This document shows positions 23,731 to 35,644 of a DNA stretch of 64,000 nucleotides, in pieces. Within the stretch, counting starts at the first letter, position 1; each line of letters begins with the position of its first letter. The DNA is from Phlebopus portentosus. Taxonomy: Eukaryota > Basidiomycota > Agaricomycetes > Boletales > Boletinellaceae. Position numbers and translations under genes: made by a program. The stretch is taken from the NCBI GenBank assembly GCA_037892935.1, contig JAYXKI010000004.1:744001-808000 (forward strand). Reading direction: 5' to 3'. The notes beneath the pieces were generated by a model. That model worked only from the letters and a program-made list of their open reading frames with translations. It was not told the DNA's origin and did not search any database.

Positions 23731-23858
23731 ATGCCCGACACAAAATCCAAGCAGCGGCCGACAAGCTCCGTGCGGAACTTTACGCCCAAAAGGCGCTCGA
23801 ATGAAGAAGCAGACGAAGCGATGTTCGCTGCTGATGGACAGGCGCTCAGCGAAACAAG
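23731..23858 (+). other. orphan exon-like fragment
   Basis: An ATG opens a 42-codon frame with a protein-like composition (MPDTKSKQRPTSSV, then FTPKRRSNEEADEAMFAADG). It ends at a good donor, AAG|GTAAGG. Basic Ser/Pro-rich leaders followed by an acidic stretch are common at the N-terminus of fungal BTB proteins, so this may be the first exon of a lost BTB gene. No matching downstream exon was found. It could equally be chance. Confidence 0.25.
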
Positions 23859-24798
23859 GTAAGGGGATGAGTCTTCATATAAGCATCGAAAGGTCATCTG
23901 AGCCGACGCAGCGGGATCCGCGTTACCTGAGCTTCGGTAAACTCAAGCCGACAATGCAAATACGGGCATCGCTCTCGTATACATGTGATCTTGTAGATGA
24001 AGGATGAAACTAAAAGTCGTATTTCAGTACATAACTCGAGAATCGTTCGTGTTAGAGACGATGCGACGACAACGTACATTTCATAATACCAGTGTCAGGA
24101 CAGGAACGTTGAGCGCTGGGTTTCGTCCTGCCATGCGGTCATATGCAGAGCAGACAATGGCTCACCCCGCGCAGAAGTGCTTGTCCCAATGGCATCACAG
24201 CTTTAAGAGATGCCGGCAATAGCACATAAGTCATCGCATGCAACAGAATGCCACGGGTCTTGAGCTTGTCCCTACAGGAAATATAGAGTAGATGATGGTG
24301 AACAGGATCAATTCAGTGAACACTCTCCCAAGGACAAAGCCGTCGCATAGATTCCCAGTCAGAAGTACTAGCGCTTTGCACGTGCGACGGCGAAGTTCAG
24401 TCACTTTCGAGAATAGACTGATTCACGGTGAAGCAGAGATGACCACGTATTTAGATGCTCATCTGAGCAAACAACAATATGAAGCAAAGAAACCGATGAG
24501 AAGTAATGTCAAAGCTATTGGAGCAGTGAGGACCTTCATGATATCTCGTCACGACGGGAGTGCCAATGGAACGAACAAGAAAAGAAAGGTAATGTGATGT
24601 GAATGTGAATGTGATGCCCAGCCCTGGAATGTCACGTGGTGTTCAAGGGAGCCTGCGACAAACCACCCTTTTCAATATGATCTCAGTTTGTGCATTCTCC
24701 TACTCGAAAATCAATGCATGTTACCTTCATATGGGTTCTTGAGACTATGTACGTTATTCATGATTGAGTTGTGTTGCATAGGTATTACATAAAATTTG

Positions 24799-27700
24799 AT
24801 GGATTACACGGATATCATGATTCGTGTTGCCACCACCAGAACAGCCTTCTCGCGCTCGTTGCTTTCTACCACTACGTGCCTATTGGACTTCTATGATGCA
24901 TTTGTCCCACATAACGGAATACCTCCCGGTGTCCGCGAAGCGGTATGTGCGAAAACGGGTACTTAATCTATATATTTCATTGCATTGGAGCTATAGTACT
25001 CACCGGTCATATTTGGCAGAAATTTATTCGTTGCATACATGAAGCTCATTCTCTATGGGCGCGTTTCGAGAGATCTGGACTTCTGGAAGACCTTGATTCA
25101 GCTATCTCTCTGCAGTCCACCGCGCTGGACTCGTGTTCTCCTGACCGGATTGTTCGCTCGCAAACACTGCGTAGGCTTGCATTCTTCGTTAGCACTCGAT
25201 ACAGTCGGGGCGGGGAAGTTAGCGATTTGGAAACAGCGATCCTGCTGAGCCGTGATGCTCTGGAATTTTGCCCTGAGGGTCACCCAGATCGATCTTTGCT
25301 ATATTATAATCTTGCGTCCTTCCTCTTGACGCGCTTTAATCACAGCAGAAGAATGGAGGATCTGGACGAAGCTATATCTCTGCACCGTACCGCTCTGGAA
25401 CTCCGTCCGGAGGGTCATCCGTGTCGCTTTGAATCACTGAACAATCTTGCGACCTCCCTCTCGACACGCTTTCTTAACGAAGGGAGGATGGAGGACCTTG
25501 AAGAAGCCATCATTCTGTCTCGCGCCGCTCTCAGGCTTCTACCTGAAGGCCATGCAAATCGTTTCACGTTGTTGAGCAACATGGCGAGCTCCATTTCGGT
25601 GCGCTTCGGACACAGCGGGAGGTTGGCGGACCTTGAGGAAGCCATCACTCTGGCGCGTACCGCTCTGGACCTTCTACCGGTGGGTCACTCGGATCGCTTC
25701 GCGTTGCTGAGCAATCTAGCGACCTCCGTATCGACGCGCTTCAACCACGAAGGGAGGACAGAGGACCTGGAAGAGGCCATATCTCTGCGTCAAGCCGCCT
25801 TGGAGCTCCTACCGGAGGGTCATCCGGTTCGTCCTGTATTGTTGAGTGGTCTTGCGTCGGAGCTTTCGACCCGATTTCAACTCAAAGGGAGGACAAAGGA
25901 CCTTGAGGAAGCAATTAATTTTACCCGTGTCTCTCTGGAGTCTATGCCAGAGAGTGATCCGCAGCATCCTATTTTGTTGGGTTCTCTTGCTGGATCTCTC
26001 GTGGCGCGTTTCAACCACGGAGGGAGGACGAAGGACCTCGAGGAAGCCATATCTCTTCAGCGCACGGCCCTGGACGTTCTATCGGTGGGTCACTCGGAGC
26101 GCTGTGCAATGCTGAACAATCTAGCGACCTCATTCTTGACGCGCTTTACGCACTTAGGGAGGCTGGAGGACTTGGAGGAAGCCATATCTCTGCACCGTGC
26201 TGCTGTGGAGCTTGTACCTGGTGGTCAATTAAACCATTCTGCGATGTTGAGTAATCTTGCTCGCTCCTTATTGACGCGCTCGCAACTCAAGGGGAGGATG
26301 GAGGACCTGGAGGAAGCCATCACTTTGAGCCGCATCGCTCTAGGGCTTCTCCCAGAGGGTCACCCCCATCGTCCAGCGACGTTGAGTAATCTTGCGTTGT
26401 CCCTTTCCGCGCGCTTTAACCACGGAGGGAGGATGGAAGACCTGGAGGAAGCTATATCTCTGCACCACACAGCACTGGAGCTTCTACCCGCAGGTCACAC
26501 TCTTCGTTCCATGTCGTTAAACAATGTTGCGAGCTCCATTTTGACTCGCTACCAACACGAAGGGAGGAGGGAGGACCTAGAGGAAGCCATCACTTTGCTC
26601 CGCGCCGCTCTGGAGCTTCTTCCGGAGGGTCATGCGGACCGTCCTAAACCGTTAAACAACCTTGCGTTCTCCCTTTCAGCACGTTTTAAACACAGCGGGA
26701 AGACTGAAGACCTTGAAGAATCCATCACTCTCACCCGAGCCATTCTGGAATTTCTACCAGCGGACCACCCAACTCGTCCTGCGCCCTTGGACAACCTTGC
26801 TAGCTCCCTCTTGGCGCGCTATGGACGTGAGAAGAGGAAGGAAGACCTTGAGGAAGCGATATCTCTGTACCGCGCCCTCGTGGAGCTTCGTTCGGAGGGT
26901 CACCCGGATCATTCTAAGTCGTTGGCTGACTTAGCCATCACTCTTTATGGTCGTTTTCTGATCGAACGCCGCGCCGACGATCTCGAGGAATCCATGCAGT
27001 ATTTCAGCCGCTCTGCTGTTTATCCGTTATCGAGCTTCTCTACACGCCTTCGAGCTGTTCAGAGCTGGTTGACATTCGCTCGACGCGAAGATCACCGGAG
27101 TCTGCCTGAAGCGTATACAACCGGGATGTCACTCCTTCAACGGGCTCTTACCATAAGGCCTACTCTGTCAGCCCAACACAAGTTTCTATCTAGTGACAGT
27201 GACTCTCAATCACTTGCATTAGATGCGGCCTCATATGCTATCGACAAAGATGATTTCCCTCTGGCGATCGAGTTTCTCGAGCAAGGAAGAGCCTTGCTTT
27301 GGTCTCAATTGCGCGGGTTCAGGACCCCATTGGATCAGCTTTCTAGGGCCGATAAGGCACTTGGCGAGCGATTCGAGAGTTGTAACCACCGCCTGGAGGC
27401 ACTTATAGCGTCATCAGAGTCACCTACGAGTAGCTTAGGTACAGACGGAAGTTTCATTCCTGCATTTAGCGCATCTCAAGAACAAAATTTGGTCGACGAG
27501 ATGCTGGTGCAGATGCGACTATTACACGAAGAGCAGGAAGCAATAATCAGCGAGATACGACGAATGCCTGGATTTGAGAACTTCCTTCGAGCTGCACCCT
27601 TTGATGCTATTCAACAAGCGGCCTCGGAGGGGCCTGTCATCGTGCTGAACCACTCAAAGTATAGATGTGACGCACTTATCGTTCTCTCGCGAGAGAACAA

Positions 27701-28682
27701 CTCGTGTGCCTGCGTTCCCCTCGATGAAAACTTCTATACCGATGCCGTCAAGCTGCACGGGGAACTCTTGCAGGTCCGTCAAGAATTTGGAGTAGCCTCT
27801 TGCGAATACGACGAGATCCTTCGGCGAGTTATGAAGGTGCTGTGGGATAGAGCCGTTTCCAAAGTTATCCAGAAGCTCAGGCAACTCGGAGTCGGGGAAG
27901 AGTCACGCATTTGGTGGTGTCCTACTTCAGTACTTTCTGCATTCCCTTTCCATGCCGCAGGTCCGTATGTGGGCGGGGACGGTAGTATGAAGTACCTGCT
28001 GGATGACTACATTTCGTCGTACACTCTAACCCTCACTTCGCTCATCAACGCCCGGTCAAATGTCCAAAGTGGTGGTGCAAGGAAAATGTTGTTCGTCGCT
28101 GACACGAGACTTCGCTCGACTAAGAGAGAAATGAATACAGTCTATAGTATTCGCCGCTTCAAAAAACTCATCGATGATCGCGCGACTCCAGAAGCAGTTC
28201 TCGAGATGCTTCAACGTGCACAATGGGTGCACTTCGCGTGCCATGGGCGACTGGACGAAGAGCCCTTTAACTCCTCGCTCGAGCTTCCCGGTGGAAGGCT
28301 CACGTTGCTGGACATAGCCCGCGCCAACCTTCCAAACGCGGAATTCGCTGTCCTCCTAGCTTGCCACACCGCGGAACAAGGTCCAAAATATGCGCTAGAT
28401 GAAGCACTCCACCTTGCAGCGGCTATGCAGTTTTGCGGTTTCCGAGGTGTGGTCGGTACGATGTGGCAGGTGCTTGACAGGGACGGGCCTTTCCTTTCTG
28501 GCGTTGTTTACAGACAGCTCATGAACGAACTGGAAGAGGGAGAGGCTAGATTCAAAAAAGCCGCTGCGGCTGTTCGTGAGGCTGCACTGAGACTGAGGGA
28601 GAGGGGAGACGAGGGTTTACATGGAGAAAGGGTGGAAATCATGGCGGAGCGATGGGTTAATCTCGTACACATTGGTGCTTGA
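24799..28682 (+). CDS. TPR-CHAT protease-like protein 2, intact
   Basis: Two exons are proposed. Exon 1 (24799-24942, or from the inner ATG at 24817) joins in frame to exon 2 (25020-28682) across a 77-nt intron, GTATGT...CAG. This gives about 1268 residues. If exon 1 is wrong, the long frame alone starts at 24945. Fourteen TPR units of exactly 45 residues span 25092-26981. A helical linker follows (EFLEQGRALLWSQLRGFRTP), then a CHAT domain whose dyad is His in HFACHGR (28242-28244) and Cys in LACHTAE (28362-28364). Downstream are CGFRGVVGTMW and the terminal ERWVNLVHIG. All CHAT landmarks are present, so a working caspase-like protease is plausible. In bacteria TPR-CHAT proteins are cleaved-effector proteases controlled by partner binding to the TPRs. 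In fungi a role in self/non-self recognition or programmed cell death is only a hypothesis. Confidence 0.85.
25092..26981 (+). repeat. tandem TPR array, 14 units of 45 residues
   Basis: Fourteen units of exactly 135 bases each were counted. The unit reads LEEAIxLxRxALELLPEGH, then a segment like RxxxLxNLAxSLxxRFxxxGRxED. Units are more alike than in the array at 16163-18724, and nearly all begin LEEAI, which suggests more recent expansion or homogenisation. Confidence 0.88.
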
Positions 28683-29460
28683 CTATGCGTTAACGTGGTT
28701 TCGTACAGTCTTGTACAGTACAGTACTCCTTTGATTCCGATGACCCAGTGCTACGCGTGTAGTTTACGAGTTGATATAAAAAAATACTACAGAGACAAGG
28801 ACCTCAAGCTCGTGAACAGACCTCTTACTACAGCCATGATGCCATCAGAAAAGCAACAAGGAACAAACAATCTCAAGTTTGAATGCTGGATTCAAATTCC
28901 CGCGCACAACAGCCATCGGCAACTTCATGCAATGACGTCAATTCTTCATTATGTACTACAACTACGTCTCTACTACTACGAAAACTACGATGCAGCCGAC
29001 CAAGCGGCAAGAACTGGGAAATAATGCAACAATTAGCCGGTGAAAAAGAACGTAAAAAGCGTCAAGGCTATACAATAAAAATATATACTACTTATTATAC
29101 GTATGATGCACAGAGATCTGGGATGAGCAGAGGAGGGCGAAAAAACGTCGAGTGGTCGACGCATTACATGCTGCAACACAGCAGAAAGATTAGAGTAAGT
29201 GGTGGTGAGGTCACAAGAAAGCGTACAGAACAAAGTGGAAGCACAAGAAAGCAAGTACAAATGAGGATGGCAGATGTCAAGTAGGATGCTCGCTTTCCTT
29301 CCGGAGAGCAAAGCAATAGATAACAAGTGAGTATGCACAGTGATAATGGCTTTTCGTGTGGTTTGCGTGACGACAAATTACGTGCAGCCTGCAAAGACCT
29401 GCAGACGCAAAATAATGAAAATATGGAGCAGCAATGTTGACGCCACAGATAGTCGATCGG
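28683..29460. other. convergent intergenic region
   Basis: This lies between the 3' ends of TPR-CHAT 2 (+) and the low-complexity protein gene (-). It is AT-rich, with short motif-free frames only. Confidence 0.5.
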
Positions 29461-30318
29461 TTAATTCTCCTTCACGTCATGATCGGCGATAGGTCGAGCT
29501 TCAAAGTACGAATTGCCAAGAACCGGATCAACAGGACTTTGCATGGGATTCGGACTCGGAAAGTCTGAACCTGGTGGCGTGTTCATCGCAAACGCCAGCT
29601 TAGTGGCGAAGCTTGGTGTCAGAAGCATTTGTGACGACCTCCAGCTTGCTGCGGATGATGGCACAGCAAACGAGCCCCGCGAGCCGAGGCCAGAATTGAG
29701 CGCCCAGTCTTTATCCGAAAGACATGTCCGACGATACCCGGCAGGTTCAGACGGTGGCCGTACGGGGCTAGACGTCCTCTTCTTCGAAGCCGAGATGTAT
29801 TCAGCAGGAATGGCAGGGACGGCTGGTAGAGGCATGTCTGGTGGGGGAGTACGAGTAGGGCCACGGCGAAATCTGTTCAGAGATAATACGATATTAACAC
29901 CCTTCACAAGGAGCAGACGGTACAATCATCCAATCCGCACAACATACCTTATACCATCACCCATGCTATAGCTCCTCAGGCGTTGAACAGCATCGCTCTC
30001 TGAACGACGGTGGCGTTGCCTGGCAGGGGAAGCAGCAGAAGTGCGAGCAGCCTGCGCCGGACTCTTGACGCCGATGTTACCCAGAGGAGAGTTCGCTGCG
30101 GTGATACTTGAGCGGCGACGACGATGCTGCGGGCGAAGAGTCTGCGTATCGATCTGGATTTTTGGCGGTGCTACTGCGGACGACGATGAAGGAGTGCTAG
30201 GCGTGGCGCTAAGGCTCAAGCTGGATGAACTTGTTCGCGCGTCAGGATCACGAGCGAATGAAGTATGAATGCTGGAAAGACCGAGAGAGAAAAGCGTAGA
30301 GTATCCTGTCGCCATCAT
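29461..30318 (-). CDS. Ser/Pro-rich protein of unknown function
   Basis: Two exons (29948-30318 and 29461-29872) join across a 75-nt intron that splits an Arg codon, giving about 260 residues. The start is set at 30318 (MMATGYSTLFSLGLSSIHTS), because upstream codons in the same frame look like leader sequence. The N-terminal 60 residues hold long Ser runs and an acidic-free linker. A basic patch (QHRRRRSS) and a second one (QRHRRSESDAVQRLRSYSMG) resemble phosphorylation or nuclear-import sites. Exon 2 is Pro-rich (TRTPPPDMPLPAVPAIPAEY). The protein is predicted to be largely disordered. No domain was recognised; similar small disordered proteins are common in basidiomycetes. Function cannot be assigned. 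Confidence 0.65.
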
Positions 30319-32305
30319 CTTTGGTGGACGTCGTGGAATGGAAGGGGAGGAGGAGGATGAGGTGAGGTGATGTAAAGGAGGATGAGACAGAGGGGAACAT
30401 TTATCAACATAAGGCAATGCACGTGATCGCGTAATTATCGCACCAAAACGAAAAGGGACAGACACGTTTTTTTCGTCCAAGCGACCAAGGCCAATGGGGA
30501 AACGTAACAGCCTTCTTCTTCCATTCTCCGTATTCTCCGACGACCACAAGCGTCCGACGCATCTTCGCAACGCATCTCTAAATATCTCATCGTAATTTCG
30601 TTCCTTTGGCCCGTTCATTATATTTTATATTTTCTGTGTTTTTCTCTTTCTGTGTGTATTTGTTTTGTTGTTGCTGCACTGCAAATGCAAAAGTGGAACA
30701 CGGGTAGCCCCTGGATACGGGGTATGCGCCACAGCCACTAGATCCGCGATGTGACGTTTGGCATCCAGCACCCGCGATGATCCACCCGAACTCGTGGTGC
30801 TTCCCCATCAATCTAGCCAATGACCTGCTTTGACTCATATCTTAATCATTCATTATGTCAATTTTAGGTGGATTATTACTTCGAATCCATCCAGACGGCG
30901 GGAAGTTCATCTATCGCAACTCGGCCCAGGTCGGTCCGTGGAATCGACAGCTCTGGTCTGGATCTCCGTTTGAAACTCGAACGACTCAATAATATTACTA
31001 TTGGTCGGCGTTTACACTTTCCGCCGACAACCATGTCCAATATTTATCGAAGCCATATACTTTGTTTCTTCTGGCCTGACGCTCAGTGTCGGGTAGACTG
31101 GCGCATCACCGCACCGACGGAGCCAGTTCCCTTTCTGAGCCAACCGAGATCACCAATCATCAAGGCGAGTGGATCGGAGTCAAATTCAGTGTTCGACTCA
31201 CTTTCTGCTCCCGTATCCTGATCTAGACCGGCCTGGGCATTCATTGCATCCTCCTTGCGCGATCGGACACGATCTGTCTGCTTTAGGTTGATAAACCTGG
31301 CTAAAGCTCAAGGCTTATTTGACCTTTACTATCATTATCGTCCAGGCTTGCATCTACCGTTCGACAAGACTTTTCCGTTCCTATTTTCAGTCTCATCTGG
31401 GAGGACGATAGGTCTTCATATAGAATTTGTCTAATGTTCATTTGTCATGGGACGATAGCTGCCCCAGCGCAAGACTCGGAGTCGGCGAGTGTCAGCTTGT
31501 TGAGGAGGGACGTCCACATCAATGCATGAATCGTTGCAATGAAAGCTTTCTTAGGGGTTTGGCGTTCGACTACAGTCTCATTGGTTGAGGATCGACCATC
31601 AAATTCTATTCTTCGGCATTTACCGAACGACGGCTTGCTCAGGACAATTTCTTATTCTTACGGCCACCCAGACTTGGGTGATTGAAGTTCTGCACTATCA
31701 ATGATAGTGGTGGTCGGCAATGGTCGTGTGATTTACCTGCATTCCCACGCAGGCCGGCAGTACGTGCAGCGTCGGAGTTTCAAATAGTATTACAATGAAC
31801 TTTCGACTGGTCATGCCGCTCCAGATGGCACAGAAATGGATGTAGAGTCTTCAATTATATATTCTTTAGATGCAATACTTGAATTCTTGCTGAGTAGATT
31901 CTTGGAAAATGCAAAAAACAATTTTATATATGCTATTTCACAATGAACTACAGTCAGATATAAAAATTGGTGCCAATTTTTACATAAACAGTCAGCAAGC
32001 TATGCTTTACAATCAAAAACAAGATGTACTACAAAGAAAAATTGAAGAGTTGGGCATGTTGCAATGGCGGCATGTTATCTTCAAAATCCATGAAGGAATT
32101 TGCGAGAAGACAGAAGTCTTTCCAAATAGAGGAATTTGACCATCACGTGATGAATCGAAGCGAATGTTGAACTTCGTTCGCAACAAGAGTCGTCTGGACG
32201 CAAAAACGTACCAAACAGACAAAAAAAAGTGCTGTCTGTTCACCAGCGTCAGTGCAGTATTAATTTCACTAATTAGCATCACTTACCTATTTTTTCTTCG
32301 CTAGG
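30319..32305. other. long intergenic region left of the transposase-like gene
   Basis: No gene was recognised. The right third (about 31850-32280) is clearly more AT-rich than its surroundings and includes a 20-base palindrome at 31962-31981. This may mark the left part of a mobile element that carries the gene starting at 32306. A search by eye for terminal inverted repeats shared with 35645-36180 found none. Confidence 0.4.
31962..31981. repeat. 20-base palindrome
   Basis: AAAAATTGG and CCAATTTTT flank a TG centre, a perfect 9-base arm on each side. It lies in the AT-rich block before the transposase-like gene. It may be a protein-binding site or chance in AT-rich DNA. Confidence 0.5.
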
Positions 32306-35300
32306 ATGGTGGGGATATCGAAGGGAAAGCGTGCAAGCAGGATAAGTCTGTCGAAAGCTCGCGAACGCTTGCCCCTAGCGGAGAAGACAAATTCTTGGGG
32401 CCTTGGAACACAAGGAGTGCAGCGAGATTCTACAAGTCATCCCATGACTCGGACATACACAGGGAGTATAAACAAATCAATAGAAGAATTGAAGGTGAAG
32501 GAGCAACAGCTTACCAAGGTAATGTCCACCAAATATACATGGGTCAACGACTGCTGAATTCAATTGCTTCTGCAGAAAGCATTGGGTTTGGAAGAAGAAC
32601 TTTTGTCATCAAAGAAAACGCTCACCGCCATGTCAAAACGACTTCAGGGGAGCAACAATCGACTTCGGAAGTACCAGAGCGACTTTTTCAATGGCCGCAA
32701 AACCATCGACCGGTTACGCAAATCCATATCAGCCCTGCGGAACGATAATCAGCTTCTCAATTCAGAGAATAGTCAGTTGAAAGCGCAACTCGCCTGCAGG
32801 GAGTATGAGGAAACGCGTCTTCATGCTCTCTGTGACTGGTATCGGTCCATGTTCGACGCCAGTCACTTCCGAGCAATGGAGCATTGGAATAACTTTATTG
32901 CTGCCGATAACCGTTGCTTAATGTTGCTAAAGAGAATGTCGAGCTTGTCTGACACTGCAGCTCGATTGCAATCGTCTCTTGAGGATAGTCGACGGCAGAA
33001 TCACAGGTGGCGATCACGACTTGCGTATGCTCGCAAACGTATACAGGGCCTCCAGAGTACGAAGAATGGAATAGAGAAGTTTCTACGACTCACCGATAAG
33101 GGTGTCTACACGTCTACAACTCGTTCTCTCATCTTGCGTCTCAGGCAGCTCGGATGTCCAGGCAAAGCGACTGGTGCAGCACTTGATGCTGTCATCCAGA
33201 CTATCACGAGTTTTCTTGGGATGGATCGGCGAAAAAGAAGAAAGAAGGTCGTCTCTGCACGAACTGTTGGAAGGATTATCACGGAGGCTGGAGTAATGTC
33301 GATGATGCAATTGGGTTATGATTTGAAACGATGCGACTGTGAGGTTTGCGTCTGTTTCAAGCAGGAGGGTGTTGTCACTCACTTGAAAGCAGCTTTCACA
33401 TCTGGAGGTGATGGAACAACAAACAAACACGAGAATTTTGATGCCACAAACATCAATGTGGCATCGCAGACGATGCAGTCGAGCGAATTCGATACAGAGC
33501 CCACAAAATCGATGCAACACGACGTTCGGTTTGTAAAGGTCGAGCACCTGGGGAATCACACAGCAGAAACTCAAAAAAATACATTCATTGATGGCCTCCA
33601 AGAGGCCATCAACGTCTTCAACAGGAGTCCTCTTGGACAAGCCTGTAATACCCCAGGCGCAGTGCTCAATGAGCCGACTTTAGCCATGAAATATACAGGG
33701 ACCCACGGGGACCATGCAGAAGACCAGAAAGCCAAGCATCGGATGCTCGGCGAATGGAAACGAGATTTGTCGATGCGAGGTGTTGGGGCGAAGTACTTAC
33801 AGTCGAAAACCGAAGAAGAACAAGAAATACTGACCAGAGAAGCTCAAGCGGAGCTGATCAATCGAATGGGAGGAGAGGCTGCCTGGCAGGCTTTAGGCGA
33901 TGAGGAGAGGGCTTCCCTCCAGGTGGAATTATTCTCAAAAATTTGCGAATCGCTCTTTCCCGAAGCTATCGAGCATTTGTCCGAATCCGAACGACGTTTC
34001 TTGAGTCTATGGGTCTGGGCTGGATGTGGCATGCACAAGGATTTAAATGCTGTGAAGGGCGGTGATTCAGCAATGAGAGCGAAATGGATTGAGTTGGGAG
34101 TCTCACCGATTTCTCTCCCCAACAAGGAGAATGCTGCCGTTCTTGAAGCCCTAGGTCCATGCGATGACGAAATCGATGGTGAGGAGATCGAGACAGACAT
34201 GGATCCGTTTAATGCGTCTGCTACTGCAGCCGCAAGCGCAGCGATGTTACAAAGCCACCAAATCGAAGGAAGCCAGCGTGGAGAAGCGCAACAGCAACAT
34301 CACTTACAGAACTCATCTGGTGCTTTTGCAATTGCGCATGGGCCTGTGAGGATGGTAGTGAAGCAGGCGAAGGAGTCGACACAGGGAGGGGCCGTGAAGT
34401 TTTTGATCCTGTTGGGAATGTATGTGAATCATAAAGACGACAAGAAGGGGCAGCAACATACCTTTCGAAACTACGCGATCCGTATATTGAAGCTGGAATT
34501 TACGTACCCGGACACGTCGAACACTCGATATTCGTCATATCTTGAAGCGGCGGTGCACGTTCTTCCGAATCGACAAATGTATATCAATTTTTTGCTCCGA
34601 GTTCGCGCGTTGAAAGAAAAGCGTACCTGGACCAATCTTGAAGAGAATTTATTGAAGGGTTTGAATGACTGGGCGACGATGACCGAGCTTGCTGTGCTGG
34701 TGTTGTACCGCGAGGCCGTTTCGCTTCATTATATCGCTTCTGTACGAGGGAAGGAGAAAGAAAAGGTTAATGCATTGCAAATGGGAACGTTACACGAACG
34801 ACTCAAGACTCACCTGCGAATGCTCATAAACGATCCGAATATCATCCTGGCCCCGGACTCAGACCCTCAGAAAGCCACATTGGGAGGCATGAAGGAGTGG
34901 AAAAGCGCTGACGCAGTCAGCGCTATCCACTCCCTCAGGCCGAACATGCCCCACTTAGAGGATGCTTTTAAAGCATTCCTCTCAGGGGCTCTAGATACCT
35001 GGGAACGGTTTAGCGCGGAGTTCAATGAGGATGGAGTAATTGCGGCACTCACGGAGGAAGAGCGCGAGCTGGCATGGATGCCAGCCACGAATGACGTGAA
35101 TGAAGGGGCCCTCGGGTCCCTTCGGGTATTCCAGCAAAGAAATCCCACAGGATCCCTTCGACTTTTCAATTCATTGTTTAGATTCAAAAGAAACGGAACG
35201 GAAAATTTCAGAGATTCGATGCTCACCGGACCTGAGCATGAGATGTTTGTGAGGGGGGAAGCACGTCGAATCGAGCGCTTGGGACTTGAAAAGAAGCGTA

Positions 35301-35644
35301 CCCGTGAGATCGAGGAAGAGAGGGATGAGAGAGCAGAGAAACGAATCCGGAAAGATACCGAAAGGGACGAGAAGAGAGACGAGGAGGAGCGGCGGCTTGC
35401 AGGCCTGCCGCTTGTATACGTTCCGACGGAGCTGGTGGAATTGAACGTCAAACAATTGACCGATCAGCTTAAGAAGCTTCGAAAAATGGACACGAGCTTA
35501 CCTGCAGTATCAACCATCAAGAAAAAGGACGACAAAATCGTCGCGGCCCTGTGCGCCCTCGTACGGAAGAACTTGTGCACGGTCGATTCGATTCCCGAGC
35601 ACTACCGTTCCATTGTCACATCAAGACGGCCTCTGCCCCAGTAG
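32306..35644 (+). CDS. transposase-like protein of an uncharacterised fungal family
   Basis: Two exons (32306-32518 and 32576-35644) join in frame across a 57-nt intron, giving 1093 residues. Residues from about 50 to 250 form a coiled coil. The centre carries well-spaced polar motifs: SGGDGTTNKHENF (Asp at about 350), THGDHAEDQK (about 448-457), GCGMHKDLNAVKGG (Cys 555, His 558, Asp 560), then SNTRYSSY and ATNDVNEGALG (Glu at about 914). A Lys/Glu/Arg-rich helix near 950-1010 follows. The spaced D, H/D and E motifs resemble an RNase-H-fold DDE transposase with a C..H insert, as in hAT-like or KDZ enzymes. I recall similar long, repeated, mostly unnamed proteins in agaricomycete genomes. Transposase function is inference. 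The frame is fully open, so the copy is young or maintained. It lacks the CxC2/KDZ signature I would expect of a classical KDZ transposase. Confidence 0.6.

Larger units (their letters stand above)
23408..24798. other. divergent spacer, cerato-platanin 4 / TPR-CHAT 2
   Basis: About 1.4 kb separates the two divergent starts. It holds the TATA box of copy 4 (23506-23512) and an orphan exon-like stretch at 23731-23858. No complete gene was found. Confidence 0.45.

Noticed and set aside
30868..31221. 117-codon plus-strand frame in the long intergenic region
   Set aside because: Composition and lack of motifs or splice support do not separate it from chance, although a shorter overlapping frame also reads through.
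32306..35644. Assignment of the large gene to classical KDZ transposases
   Set aside because: The cysteine-cluster and YDIACQW-like motifs I associate with CxC2/KDZ proteins are absent, so only a general DDE-like suggestion is kept.
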